From Sipunculus nudus (lineage: Eukaryota; Annelida; Sipuncula; Golfingiida; Sipunculidae): a DNA stretch of 64,000 nucleotides. The stretch spans positions 72,199,176 to 72,263,175 of the forward strand of contig CM049316.1 of the NCBI GenBank assembly GCA_026874595.1, given 5' to 3'. The notes beneath the pieces are model-generated. The model saw only the letters and a list, made by a program, of their open reading frames with translations, made no database searches and was not told where the DNA came from. The position numbers and the translations under genes were made by a program. Below are positions 1 to 11,414 of this stretch, in pieces (positions within the stretch are counted from its first letter, which is position 1; the number at the start of each line of letters is the position of its first letter).

Positions 1-287
1 ACAAGGGTCTCAGAAACTAAAACTTTCATATTTATTTATAGGCCGCCATATTGTTTCAGTAAACCATTTGATTAGGAGACCAACTTATATTTGTGATACA
101 CACAAAAGAAAAAAAAGTTTAATCTAGATATGCGTCTCATGAAAAGCACAGTAAATAAGGATATACATGAAACTGCCAGTCATAGTCAGAATCACAGTAA
201 ATAAAGATATGTAATAAAATATCAGTCCGTTGTATATATAGATCTGTGGTGGAACATCACCGTGTTTGGAGTATTTTTGTATAAAAA

Positions 288-380
288 TTAACATTGAACA
301 TCCGCACATGACAGAGTCCAAGTCTCAGCGAGTGGCACTGCGGGACATGTAGACGTACTTGTCTCACAGGTGGCTTGAAC
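288..380 (-). pseudogene. Copy of terminal exon with stop
   Basis: 93 bp, open to TAA at 288-290, with the same STSTCPAVPLAETWTLSC core as exon 29. One change (ASTETS to ATCETS) adds a cysteine. Confidence 0.7.
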
Positions 381-2325
381 CTGAAATAAAAGAAATAATC
401 AGTGGAATTCATGTCATTTATCAGCATTGTTACTTCGTTCTATTTTTCTCATACCTCAGTTGGGGCCCACCACTGGTGGTCCTCCGTGAACAGGGACGAA
501 TTAAGGCTGCCTGGGGCCCCTGGCTGTTCTATAAGCAGAGGCCCTTTCATCAAATCAATAACGACTGTGTTCAAAGAAAAAGAAATTCTCCTGAGCTGAA
601 TAATAATTCTGTTGACTTTCATTCACATTTAAGAGTGCGATAATGTGATATATATATTGACAATTTTGAAAATATTTTATAACACCATCATGTTCCCGCA
701 TTTTTTCATTGCAAAGTCATCAATAAGGTTCATGAAATGCAGTGAACCTTCCCGAAAAATGAACCAGTCATTGTTGTCCATGTACTTTGTGTTTCGGTTA
801 CGACGAACCTAATCATCATTTTAAGGCAAAGACCAGCCTATATAAATACATACATAAGTGCTAAAAACACGATCATCTGAAACACTTGGAAATGACTGTT
901 GGCATTCCCCTCTCCTGATTAAGGCAAAATATCGATGAATGTCGTTTCAGAACGGTTTTGGTAAACATTTTAAAATTCATTTTTGGGCCTCCTAAATACC
1001 CGGGGCCCTTGACTGCAGCCCAGTCAGCCAATTCCTTAATCGTCCGTGTTTGTCAATCAGAATGTACCCAAAGTTATTCTGCCAATCAGAAGGCAGTGTG
1101 TTTGCACCGTTTTCCTGGGGGCTTGAACAAAATGGATGGGACGGACCCCAGATTATAGTCTCACTGGGACCGGTCCAAGAGTGCTCACGAACTATATGCT
1201 AGTAACATTTTGTTGCTAGCTACATTTTGAACAACAATCATGGTATGACTTATTAACTGTTTTCACTATGGTTTCAGAATATACTGTAACTTATCTACAT
1301 TAATATTTGTGAAAGAACATAACAGCAGTTGGATTGATGAAAAAATATTCCTTTTCTAGTATAACTCTACTTGCAGACCGTTCTCCATTCTATGCTAAGT
1401 GGTCGAACTTAACATTAAACCTGGTCACACATTCTATACATTCAGATCAATTGTTGAGATAAGTGACTTAAGGGCATCACTTTCTCTTATTACAGGTAAT
1501 CTGAATTGATTAAAGTCACTAGATTTGTCGGTTGTCAGTGAGTTCTCCAGTTAAAGACAGGGTCAAGCAAAGGATAGGAGTGTCTATTTCTAGCTGTTCG
1601 GTTGGTTGTAAATAGAAGTCAGTTCAAAGATGGACAAACAACCCCTCCGGGCATAGACCTTATGGTGTTATTCAGATGCCAAAATGTGTGACATCTTTGG
1701 TACACAACGAATGTGGATTGTAGGGAACATACCTTTCAAACGATTTTAAGACATTTAAAACCGTTATTGTCAGAATTTATAAGTCAAAGAACAAGTCAGT
1801 ATGAAGCAACAGCCAATCAACACGCTTACTACTTAAGTTTATGCTTAGGAAAATATATGCAAGATGGCGCTCGAGCGGTTAAGGAAGCCGGTCTGGGATT
1901 CTAGGCCTTTGCGATTCATAAGTAATGAAAAAATGATCGCAGAGATGTATTTTAACCATAAGGTAAAGTAGATAGTAGCTAGCCAGTAGGTAAAGGTTTT
2001 ACATTGTGAATAATGCAAGTAATCTGCTTGTACGTTACTCTAATGCCTTCATTCATACAGGGCAGACCCTGAAATTTTGTGTGATATTTATGTGCGATCT
2101 CCGCTTTCTGCAAGAAACTGTATCGGTAAAGGATATTCTAATCACTCAGTCAAGTAGATTTTTAAACAAGAGTGCAGAAACGATAATCGGCGTAGCCGAA
2201 CAAAATATGACAAATTTTGCCAGAGTGCCTCAGTTTTCTTACCCACGTCGGTTAAGGTTATATATGCATGTTAGAAAACATTTTCCCCTTTTTACCTGGA
2301 TGGTGAAATCGAATTCAATACTTAC

Positions 2326-2491
2326 CGTTACTAGAGGGATTCTCTCCCGCCCACAGCAGTAGTACTTGGGTAAACTGGCTTCGAACGTGTCCTTGTATCG
2401 TTTCAAGCACTCGCGCTCATTATCTGGGCAACGGCAATCAAGGCAACTTAGAGGTATCTCTGGGACAGGTGCTCTCAGCCGGCATATACAT
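2326..2491 (-). pseudogene. Copy of divergent module 9 A-like exon
   Basis: 166 bp, open, reading CICRLRAPV, SCLDCRCPDNEREC and YCCGRER, with the acceptor 'tttttag' and donor ACG|GTAAGT intact. It lacks the 12 bp (ASPL) of exon 28 and has Tyr where exon 28 has its KRC cysteine. Confidence 0.7.
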
Positions 2492-3681
2492 CTAAAAATA
2501 TAATACAGTATATCACAGCCTTGATAAACGATCATCCCCGTAACTCCACTGCACTTTTGTTATCATTCTCTCTTTTGCCCAAATCGACCATGTTACATTT
2601 TGTCCTTGAGAGGATCCAAATTACTAATCCGCTGTAGTGATGTATACGTTGCTTGATCTTTAGATGGGGGTGTTGGTGTTCATAATATGCAGCGGAAAAA
2701 AACAGCATGTTATGCTCTCATTAAACGCTGCAATTGTGATGGCTATTGCTAGGATTTGACACCAGACGGCCGGAATGTAAGCACTGAAATAAATCATGTG
2801 AACAGTGTATTTGGAAGTCAATCAAAATGCTCTTTACACATTGCTTTATATTAGCAACTTAATGCAACATTGAGGTAAACTCTCTGGTCAAGGGCCGGGT
2901 TGTTGTTTGCTTGGTAAAGCAGTTCTAGGAGGCACACAAGCACGTTACTGTTTGTTTCTTGGTCAGCTTTCTTGATCAATCGACTGGTAAGCCAATGGCA
3001 CCCTCTAGTGGCCACATCCAGAAAACCATATCAATGAAGATGTAAACTGGGATTTGTAGCTGACACGGCTACGACTGCTTTTCCTTGGTACACTGTCAAC
3101 ACGATATGTGATATTACCATTTTCTTAATACATTTCGAGGGCGACTTTTTCAACAAAATTAAAAAAAAAACACGATGTTTTAGTATATAATAGAGCAGTT
3201 TTTAAAAGCGTCGACGACTCCCTATGCATTGAGTAACGACATCCTATTGGCTAATATTACCTAATGGAAAGCATGGACAGCACCTGAAACTAGCACCGGG
3301 TTTGCACTCCCACTAATGATAGGTCATAGAAAGAAAACATTCCTACTTTGTTTTGTGCATGGAGCGGGAACAAAGTGGGAGCATAAGATGACTTATTACC
3401 TGAAAAGAGTACGAGTTTGTGTGAGATTGATATTTAATAAAACTAATAGTGATGTGAATGTAGTAACGATTCAATGCAATTTTTCACCAAATTCGTCTTT
3501 TTATTTTGGTAATTTCAAATCTATATTCATATTAATACAAGGCATAGTCAGGAGCGGGGTTCATCTACGAAATTTGTAACCCCTCAGTCATATAAAGACC
3601 AGGGAATTATAAAAACACGATATTTTCTTAATCCACAGTATTCGGCCTACTTTTAGAGTAAATATAGCTTTACATACACAC

Positions 3682-3866
3682 CTGACGTTTTCAGCGACGT
3701 TTCTTACTTCTGGTCTGGCTTGGCCTGGACCTCCTGACCTGCCTTGTGGGGATCCTTTTCCAGGGGCGTCACATTTCATTCCGATACAGTCAATATTAGC
3801 ACTTCCAAGATTCGTAGCTGTGTTGATGGCACAGGTATAAGACTTCACCCAAAAGCTTATGGCAGC
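3682..3866 (-). pseudogene. Copy of B exon with Gly/Pro tail
   Basis: 185 bp, same length and splice phases as exon 27, open throughout: AAISFWVKSYTC, IDC, MKCDA, PGKGSPQGRSGGPGQARPE, ending NVR. It is called pseudogene only because the upstream A exon is frameshifted. Confidence 0.7.
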
Positions 3867-4050
3867 CTTAATGCAAAATTAAGTTAACATTACCATATAA
3901 GCCTACGGTGATAATACACAGTAAACGTTGTTGATAGCAAAGTAGAGGACATGGCATCATCTTTTTTTTGGGGGGGATGGGGCAATATGTCCTTTGACAC
4001 CTGACTTTTTAGGGGAATTTAACACATAACATTTCGAGATAATTCCATCA

Positions 4051-4404
4051 ATTAGTCGTATTCTCCATTGCTTAGTCATATTCTCCAAAGCTTAACTTAT
4101 TCTCCATAGCTTGGTCAGATTTTCGATAACTTAGCCAAATGCTCCATAACTTGGTCATATTTTCCATAACTTAGCCATATGCTCCATAACTTAGCCACAT
4201 GCTCCATAGCTTAGTCATATTCTCCAAAGCTTAGTCATATTCTTCATACCTTAGTCATAATTCTCCATAGCTTAGTCATATTCTTCATAGCTTAGTCTTA
4301 TTCTCCAAAGCTTCGTCTTATTCTCCAAAGCTTAGTCATATTCTCCATAGCTTATTCATATTCTCCAAAGCTTAGTCATATTCTTCATAGCTTAGTCATA
4401 TTCT
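4051..4404. repeat. 20-bp minisatellite, left copy
   Basis: About 17 imperfect copies of 'cttagtcatattctccatag' in the intron of the duplicated 3' end. Confidence 0.85.
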
Positions 4405-5176
4405 GCTAAACAGGTTTTCAAATATTTATTCATACAGAGAACTTTTAAGACAAGACATGCATGCATCATTTCCCTGATTGTCTCGTCATAGATAATAGAT
4501 CATCATATGTTGCTGAATCTTTAAATAAAACTTAAATCTTTGGTAATATGAAATTGATAATGAAAAACAATTACCTAACTTTTCAACCTCAAAGAAATCG
4601 ATATTCCACAATATGTTGTGGGAATGAAGAATTTTATGATATTCTTGGATAGATCTTTTGTCCTTCTTGCATAAGTGCCTAATATTTGGGTGATTGGGGC
4701 GGGTGGGGGTGTGAGGGGTGGGTGGAGGCGGGGGGCGTGGTTGTCAAGAGATCTGATTTTAGCAGGTACAGGTATCTTCATTTCAGGAGACAAGCATTTC
4801 TGTAGGTGGATAGTCCAGCTCATCTTTTCTCAAAACACGGCCCATGGGTCAATACTTGAACCAAACTGTTCTATAAAGATATATAAAGTTATAAAGTTTT
4901 CTTTAAAGTTATATGAAAAATGACCACTTTACTACAAAAAATAAATATTTAGGTTGTTATAAAACATTTGCAAGATGAGCTAAAACATATTGATGTATTA
5001 AATTAAATAGTTACAAATGCATTATTGTTGCAGATATGAATAGTAACTGATTAATTAGGTAGATTAAAATAAAAAAAAAGAAATTAGTTACCTGCAAACT
5101 AATACACAATCTTACACTCTTCACACATAAACCTGATCCAATTGTTTTATGGAAAAATAATCATGTTCGAACTTAC

Positions 5177-5466
5177 CAATACTGAAGTCGTAGATTTATG
5201 ATCGCAGCAAATCTTCTTGTGTTGTTCCTTGTCACTCATTTCTTTATCCATTCCTTTGCCTTTTCATTTGTTCCTCTTCTCCATGGTGATCTCCTGGTCC
5301 GCGTGGTCCGAGAATGGGCAACAGGGTTTTCATACCTCGCAACTTCTCGAGAAGACCCATGCAGACCTCTGAACACTTTGCTCTGACGTCATTATTGCAC
5401 GTGAGTTCGGGGATTGGATGGAGGACTGCCCTTGTGCCCATGGTGGTTGTCATATTGCAAACACAC
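5177..5466 (-). pseudogene. Frameshifted copy of A exon
   Basis: Acceptor 'ttccag' and donor TTG|GTAAGT are kept. The first about 50 residues are close to module 5 (TTTMGTRAVLHP, NNDVRAKC). The end (KKICC, STTSVL) is open in another frame and shares SVL and a GTAAG donor with module 8. Indels lie in the Gly/His insert region. Confidence 0.75.
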
Positions 5467-5786
5467 CTGGAATTGAAGAACAGTTAAAATGGTTATATCT
5501 TTTTTTTCTAAATCATTAAAAAAATACAAGATAGGTTCATGGCCTATTGATGGCACTGCCTATTGAATAATGATATAAGTATCCCATTGGTAAGAATGAC
5601 AGGTTATCTATTTTCTGGATTTCCGGTTTTATTCGCACGAAATATGAATAATTCAGAAGTTTTATCCTGTCTTGTTAACATAGAGCTAATCTCTGAATCT
5701 CTGTTGCCTTTCAAGCATGGCGATTCTTGAACTGAATACCTGTTCTGAGGTACATCGCCTTACCCATTTTTCCAACCCCATTAAAC

Positions 5787-6137
5787 AGATTCACTGTCCT
5801 GCAAAAAGGACAGGAGGAGATATTAATAAGATAAAATAAATACATAAATAAAAATAATACATTAAGATTAATTTAAATGATTTTATTAAAATTCCCTTCA
5901 AATAGTACTTCTACTTGTTTTTAATGTTTAACATGCTTTTCCCATAATCATGTAACATTTATATCGAATTAATAAAAAGAGAACAAGAATAAAAAAAATC
6001 CTGCTCCTATTTATTTCCAAAAATGTGAATGAGAACTGAACCTAATTTTTGCCCCACCTCTTTTAATAGCTTTTTCATATATATTTACAATTAATTATAG
6101 ATGTGTTAATTATTTATTTGTTAAGTTTATCACTCAC
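5787..6137. other. No gene seen
   Basis: AT-rich sequence immediately right of the segmental duplication edge. No exon, repeat family or RNA recognised. Confidence 0.5.
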
Positions 6138-6564
6138 CGAAACATACAAGTATCCTTCCCCCATATGCATTCGACCATGCAGTGTATTTGATTTGCATGG
6201 TCGCATTTCGGCGGTCTCTCGGCTGCGGCCCACCTCTTTTACTCTTTTCTTCTTCTATGTCTTCTTCTCACTCTTTTTTTTCTTCTTCTTCATCTTCTTC
6301 TTCCTCATCTGAGAAGATGACTATGGGGTCCTCACAGGGCTTTTTGGCTGAAGACCCTACCTCCTCATCATCGACCAGTGCCCTTTTGGTCGGGCGTGGC
6401 CCCTCATCCCAGAAACTGCACCCAGCTACTGCGGTTGGCGGGCGCGCCGGGGCATACTTATTGACGCTGGCGTACGAGACGCCTAGAGTAACTGGCCTGC
6501 TGGTGAGCAAACCAGTAGGCCTAGGCGTCTCCTTTGGTCTATTGCCTGAAGGGCTCTTTTTTCC
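6138..6564 (-). CDS. Candidate exon of an acidic protein, unknown
   Basis: After 'ttttctccgtag' the minus-strand frame from 6564 is open as a Pro/Arg-rich then acidic sequence: PTKRALVDDEEVGSSAKKP, then PIVIFSDEEEEDEEEE, which resembles a SUMO-interacting motif beside an acidic run. A TGA occurs at 6268-6270, but it lies inside a GA|GTGAGA donor that would end the exon at 6272. If the TGA is ignored the same frame stays open to another donor, TTTCG|GTGAGT at 6138. I find no partner exons nearby. It may be a gene fragment, a retrocopy or part of a transposon. Confidence 0.35.
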
Positions 6565-7360
6565 CTACGGAGAAAAAAAATATGAAAAGCCTGGGACATA
6601 CACCTCTCACATGCAAATTCTTATGATTTTACAAGCATAAATATGCATTTCCTATAATATAAAGTCAATAGTGCAGCAGAGAATCTTGAACAGTGATGTA
6701 GTCCGGACTATGTCCTCTTTTTTTATCAACCAAAACTTAAACCCGGGAGTCCTTAACTTGGACTTGCCTCAAGAAATGCATTTGTTTCGACTGTATAATA
6801 AAGGTCTCTGTCAGCACATCTATGTGATCAGCCTTTACATGCTTTAACAGAATTTATATAAAGCAGATTTGGATATTTATACTATTTCAAGTGCGAATTA
6901 GAAACAAGGAATTAAGGTGTTATAACATTTTATTCTTTGACAAACACGAATTACTCAAATGCATTTATAATGATTTTAAAGATATTTCATAAAGAAATCT
7001 TATATTAATTGGACTCGAACTCCAGACTTAGACTCAATTTGTAAAAGACTCGTGCTCGAAGGAGGTTGACTTGGACTTGAACATCAAGGACTTCATCTTC
7101 TGTTCTTTGCAGGCCTCCTTAGTGGGGAACCAAGTGTCACAAAGGACAGACTTCAAATTAAACTTCATTTTGTGTTAGCGCAAAACAGGACTCACCGGTT
7201 AGGCTGAAAAAAAAGCTGGTACGGTCTGTTTAGGCGGGGACAAAATGTATTTATAGTGAACGGTGACGTCACTGTAGATAATCTCAAACAGGATGGAACC
7301 CCCTTTCCCTTCATGCACTGAAACACTTGAAATAATCACCCCACTGATTGACTTTCACTC
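6565..7360. other. No gene seen
   Basis: AT-rich DNA with a loosely repeated 'ggacttggac' text (6760-7080) similar to 15420-15480. No coding signal found. Confidence 0.45.
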
Positions 7361-8309
7361 ACATCACAGCATTTTCGGCCGACCCGATTGTCGACCAGGA
7401 TTCGCTAAATTATCTCCAGGATACTAAAGAACACACTATCAATATGATCCTAAACACAGAAAACTGCAAAATGAACACATGCACAGCGCTCAATTTATTT
7501 TTTTATTGCAATTTTATTTAATTTTATTTAATTTCATCTCACATTTACATGTAACATCACCGTCGGGGTAACCGAGGACAAGTCATATCTAGATCATGAA
7601 AGGGTTTACAGACGTATATTCTGTTTGGGCTGTCACTTATCAGTGTAATGGATTTAGGAGCACAAACTAATCTAAAAAGATCTGCTGGGGTCGTCAGTTA
7701 GTTTACAGACAGGATATTTCCGGGTTGGGCTGTTACTTATAATTGGTCGGCACTTTGGAGTACAACTCCAGACCCAAATGAGGACATATATATATTTATA
7801 TATATATATATATATACATATATTATTTATATATGACAGAGGTTTTATATATATATATATACATATATGTATGTATGTGTGTAGGTTTCATTCATATCAG
7901 AGCATTTTCAGCCGACCCAATTGTCGATCAGGATCCGCTCAATTATCGCCAGGATACTAACGACCACACTATCAATCCGATCCTTACCACAGAAAACTGC
8001 AAATTTCACACAAACACAGAACTCCATTGCAAATGTATTAATTTATTTTATTTTATGTTTTTTTTTAAGTTTTTTTATTTAATGTCATCTCACCACTACA
8101 TTTAATAGCACCGTCAGGGTAACCCAGGACAAGTCATATCTAGATCATGAAATTGTTTACAGACGTATATTCTGTGTGGGCTGTCACTTATCAGTGTAAT
8201 GGATTTAGGAGCACAAATTTATCTAAACAGATCTGCTGGGGTCGTCAGTTTACAGACAGGAAGATATTTCTGGGTTGGGCTGTTACTCATAAGTGGTCTG
8301 CACTTTGAA

Positions 8310-8365
<56 letters not shown>

Positions 8366-8544
8366 CAGAGGTTATATGTATTAATATATATATATATATA
8401 TGTATGTATGTATGTTTTACTCATATCACAGCATTTTCAGCCGACCCAGTACTCCACGCGGATCCGCTCAATTATCGCCAGGATACTAAAGATTTGAAGA
8501 TACGAAAGATCAATCTAATCACACTTCCAGACCTGTGTCTGGAG

Positions 8545-8545
<1 letters not shown>
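7361..8545. repeat. 530-bp tandem repeat, 2.2 copies with (TA)n
   Basis: The landmark 'gcattttcggccgaccc' (with variants) occurs at about 7369, 7902 and 8431, giving a period of 529-533 bp. Units share 'gacaagtcatatctagatcatgaa', 'atctgctggggtcgtcagt' and end in a (TA)n run. The third copy is truncated near 8545. Confidence 0.85.

Positions 8546-8549
<4 letters not shown>

Positions 8550-8617
<68 letters not shown>
8550..8617. repeat. (TA)n microsatellite
   Basis: Near-perfect TA run. Similar runs in this array lie at about 7786-7870 and 8311-8402. Confidence 0.95.
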
Positions 8618-8619
<2 letters not shown>

Positions 8620-8628
8620 ATTTATTTT

Positions 8629-8860
8629 TTAGCTTGTGACATCAGCGTCACCATTCAGAACATTCCAGAACGACCACGTGGTCTTGTGCAATACTGCGGT
8701 TTCGCGGGCCACAGCCAGGCCAGGCAGATTAGACAGGCTGGCTCATCATGCCCTGCATTTAGCAGCACACAGACATCCTGTGGTCGTCCGAAACCTGACC
8801 CGACCCTGCCTGCCTGCAGAACTTTCTAGATGTAAAACCAAAGGTAATCACCTATAAAAC
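8629..8860. other. GC-rich island of unknown nature
   Basis: About 230 bp much richer in GC than its surroundings, bounded by 'ttttttag' and 'accaaag|gtaatc', which would suit a plus-strand exon. Three frames are open for most of it (two plus, one minus), and none resembles a family I know. It may be a transposon scrap. Confidence 0.25.
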
Positions 8861-9399
8861 CAGAGGTCTGGTCATCATCACAATGTCACCCATACATTTA
8901 GAGCAATCAGATATCACCACAACATACCAACAAAACAAACACAGGAGAGGCCAAATGCCAGTGACCCAGTTACCAGATGTTCCACTTGATCCAGTTACCG
9001 CTCAGCCCCCAAAGATCAACATCCCTTTGTTTTTAAACAAACCGGGGACGGGTGCACTCCAAAGGTCATCAAGTGCAAACGCTTTAATTCCTACCTAGCC
9101 ATAACTAATCACGGCAATCCAAAGCGTTTTCAAATAGTTTTGGCCAAAAACGGTTTGAATCTAGCTCAGATTGTGTTTCAAACCGTTTTGCATGCGAATG
9201 GTTTTATCCACTTTGCTCTAGAACGGGTTGACCCTACCTAGGTCACAGCGCAAGCAAAGAGTGTAATATGATCATATTACGCTCTTTAGCGCAAGTACGA
9301 ATCCTTGTGTTAACATATTGTTTCATTGTTGCACATGTTAAATGTACACCCCTTGCATTGGTGTGAAATCTCTTTTTAATATCTGTCATGTTTTCACGT

Positions 9400-10310
9400 G
9401 TATAAGTTTCAAGTGGAACACTTACATGCTTCAGGAACACGAGGTTACCTTGCGAGTGGCAGATCAAATAAATACGAGTGGTTGGCTTCAACACGGGGAC
9501 AAAGGAATGGTCCTTTGTCATAATGGTTTATAAGAAAATATAGATTGCGGTGATTCTGAATACCTCCAAAATGAAATTGACTATTGATATGTCTTTACCC
9601 TAACCCTCTACAAATGTTCAGCAAAACATTTTTTCGTCTGTCACGCTTTTTCAGGAGGCGACCAGTTATCTCAACTGAATCCCATTTTATTTTTTTTTCG
9701 CCTGTTAAGGAATTCTACTCTGTCAAAAGAAAGTAAAGATTTTGAATTCAAGCGCGGAACATATGTCCTTATGAATCTTTTTATAGGCAACACTTTTCCG
9801 TTGAGTGGACACATAGAGCTGAGACCTTTTACACGATCACCGTTTTATAGGTTTACATGTATGTTGATTTTTATACATTCAGAAGTATCTTTCCATGATA
9901 ACCATGGTTTTAATAGTTCGGCCGATTTATGAGTTGTTGGAAAAAAAGGTTTTTTTTTCAAAAGGAAGCCCTGGGGGAGGGGGGATAGCACACACTTTTA
10001 AGGGTCCTCAATCTCTTTTGGACTTTGAAACCCCGCCAGGATCTACTTATCAGTCGTTCTTTTATAGGTGCACGTTTCATTTAGAACATTGTCATGGTTC
10101 AGAAACACGAGTTCACCAGGCGAGTGTTCACACAACTGTGTACGAATGGGCGGCTTCTACTCGGGGACAAAGGTATAGCACCTTATAATTTTTCCTTTGT
10201 GGAATTGTGATTATGGCACTCAATAAAAAAATATATTATGGCGATTTCGATAACCTCCAAAATGTGATGCAGTTTTACTCTTCCCCTCTACAAATTTTCA
10301 GTAAAATCTG
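9400..10310. repeat. Diverged direct repeat pair
   Basis: About 230 bp at 9405-9640 resembles 10065-10300: 'ggcttcaacacggggacaaagg' against 'ggcttctactcggggacaaagg', then a shared 'aacctccaaaatg' type text. No coding signal in either. 9100-9400 and 10310-11400 hold nothing I recognise apart from a short ATT run at 11078-11121. Confidence 0.5.
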
Positions 10311-11414
10311 TTTATTACATTTTGCGTTAATTTGATGAAAGACAATGCTACGAACCAAGGCTGAAGTGGTTTCTTAAATGCTTTCATCGAAATATATCAA
10401 CCTGCTTTCTTTTTGTCTGAGAGAGTTGTCAATTTTGTATCAGACCTGCTTACTCCATGACAATTTACAGTACTTAAACCAAAAATTTAATACTGTTGGA
10501 ATATATTTTTCTGGGATTATCTGTTTCACATTGGCAGCTATACGTTTCACGTGCAAGAGACGTCAATGCATATGCATGTGTATACAAATAACGCATGTGT
10601 CTGTTAACATGCCTTAGAAATATACCCTCATTTGACTTTACTAAATAAACATCGTGTTCACGATGTCGCTTGCGCTTCAACTAATACAAAGCATCTTTCA
10701 TATAATTTCATGGTAGAATGCTTCTTTATACAATCGTTGTATCTACGATATTTCCTAAGCAATGAGGCTGTCGGACCTATGTTGTTTATCGGAAAAAAAA
10801 TTTCAATTAAAAATTCGTATACCCTGTTTATGCCTCACGTCTCTTTAAAGTTTATTTTTTTGTGATTTCATGAATAGAATAATTTTTCTTTTCTATGTTG
10901 ATATTTTGGGGGAGGGTGTTCCTGAAAAATTCTAGCAAAAGTATCATATAATCGAACACATGACAAAACTTCCTGTAAAAAACTTAGAATTTAAATTTGC
11001 GTCGTTCAGTTCCTATCAGCTAATTACAAAAAAAAATATGCATGAGACGGAGCCGTGGATATTCCACGGGGGTAAAGATAGTTATTATTATTATTATTAT
11101 AATTATTGTTATTATATCAATATTTTTATGCGGGGTAACTACCGTAATTCATAAGTCACTCTAATTTTCCACTAGGCCCCGTGAAATTTGTACATATAAA
11201 CTACATTTAGGTTAAATACTTATGATCACATACATACATATAGACACATTAAATCTGTTAGACGTGTAATGATAATTAATCATGCACATTTGTTTACATA
11301 AAAAAAATATAAAATTATAGCATAAAACTTTGCATTCACTTGTGAATCTTGTGTGAAGTTATGGGTATTTTTAGATAACATATGATTTCGTGGGGCTGCT
11401 CATTTATTAACGCA

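Larger units (their letters stand above)
288..5466 (-). pseudogene. Duplicated 3' end of the modular gene, frameshifted
   Basis: This copies the last four exons (A, B with tail, A-like, terminal) of the large gene. The A exon at 5177-5466 is 290 bp, one more than the 289 bp of its intact paralogues, from a 3-bp gain and a 2-bp loss near its middle, so the frame breaks after DHHGEEEQMKRQRNG. No linker, signal-peptide or further upstream module exons are seen between 5.5 and 16.6 kb. It is probably a non-functional partial copy. The three downstream exons stay open, so use with another first exon cannot be excluded. Confidence 0.7.
62..5786. repeat. Segmental duplication, left copy
   Basis: Exons, introns and flanking DNA from about 62 to about 5786 align by eye with 16612-22268 in the same order and orientation. 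Similarity starts near 'ggagaccaacttatatttgt' (about 77 and 16620) and fades after the 'ttccaacccca' text near 5786. Confidence 0.85.

Noticed and set aside
1862-1925. Possible tRNA or SINE head ('gctcgagcggttaagg') with a partner at 18407
   Set aside because: Resembles a Leu/Ser tRNA A-box, but no B-box or T-arm follows; too weak, and the second copy is explained by the segmental duplication.
4051-4404. Possible CRISPR array
   Set aside because: Head-to-tail 20-bp units with no distinct spacers, in an animal genome; it is a minisatellite.
5244-5453. Functional A exon at the left copy
   Set aside because: Exon length is 290 bp with a frameshift in the insert region; its closing KICC motif is in another frame.
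6182-6640. Plus-strand 152-codon Ser-rich frame
   Set aside because: It is the complement of the acidic/GAA-rich stretch. The Ser run is an artefact of 'tcttct' repeats, and the minus strand has better splice sites and composition.
8293-8829. Plus-strand 178-codon frame with long Ile-Tyr runs
   Set aside because: Most of it is a translated (TA)n microsatellite.
9590-9612. Telomere-like 'ccctaaccctc'
   Set aside because: Less than two repeat units; chance match.
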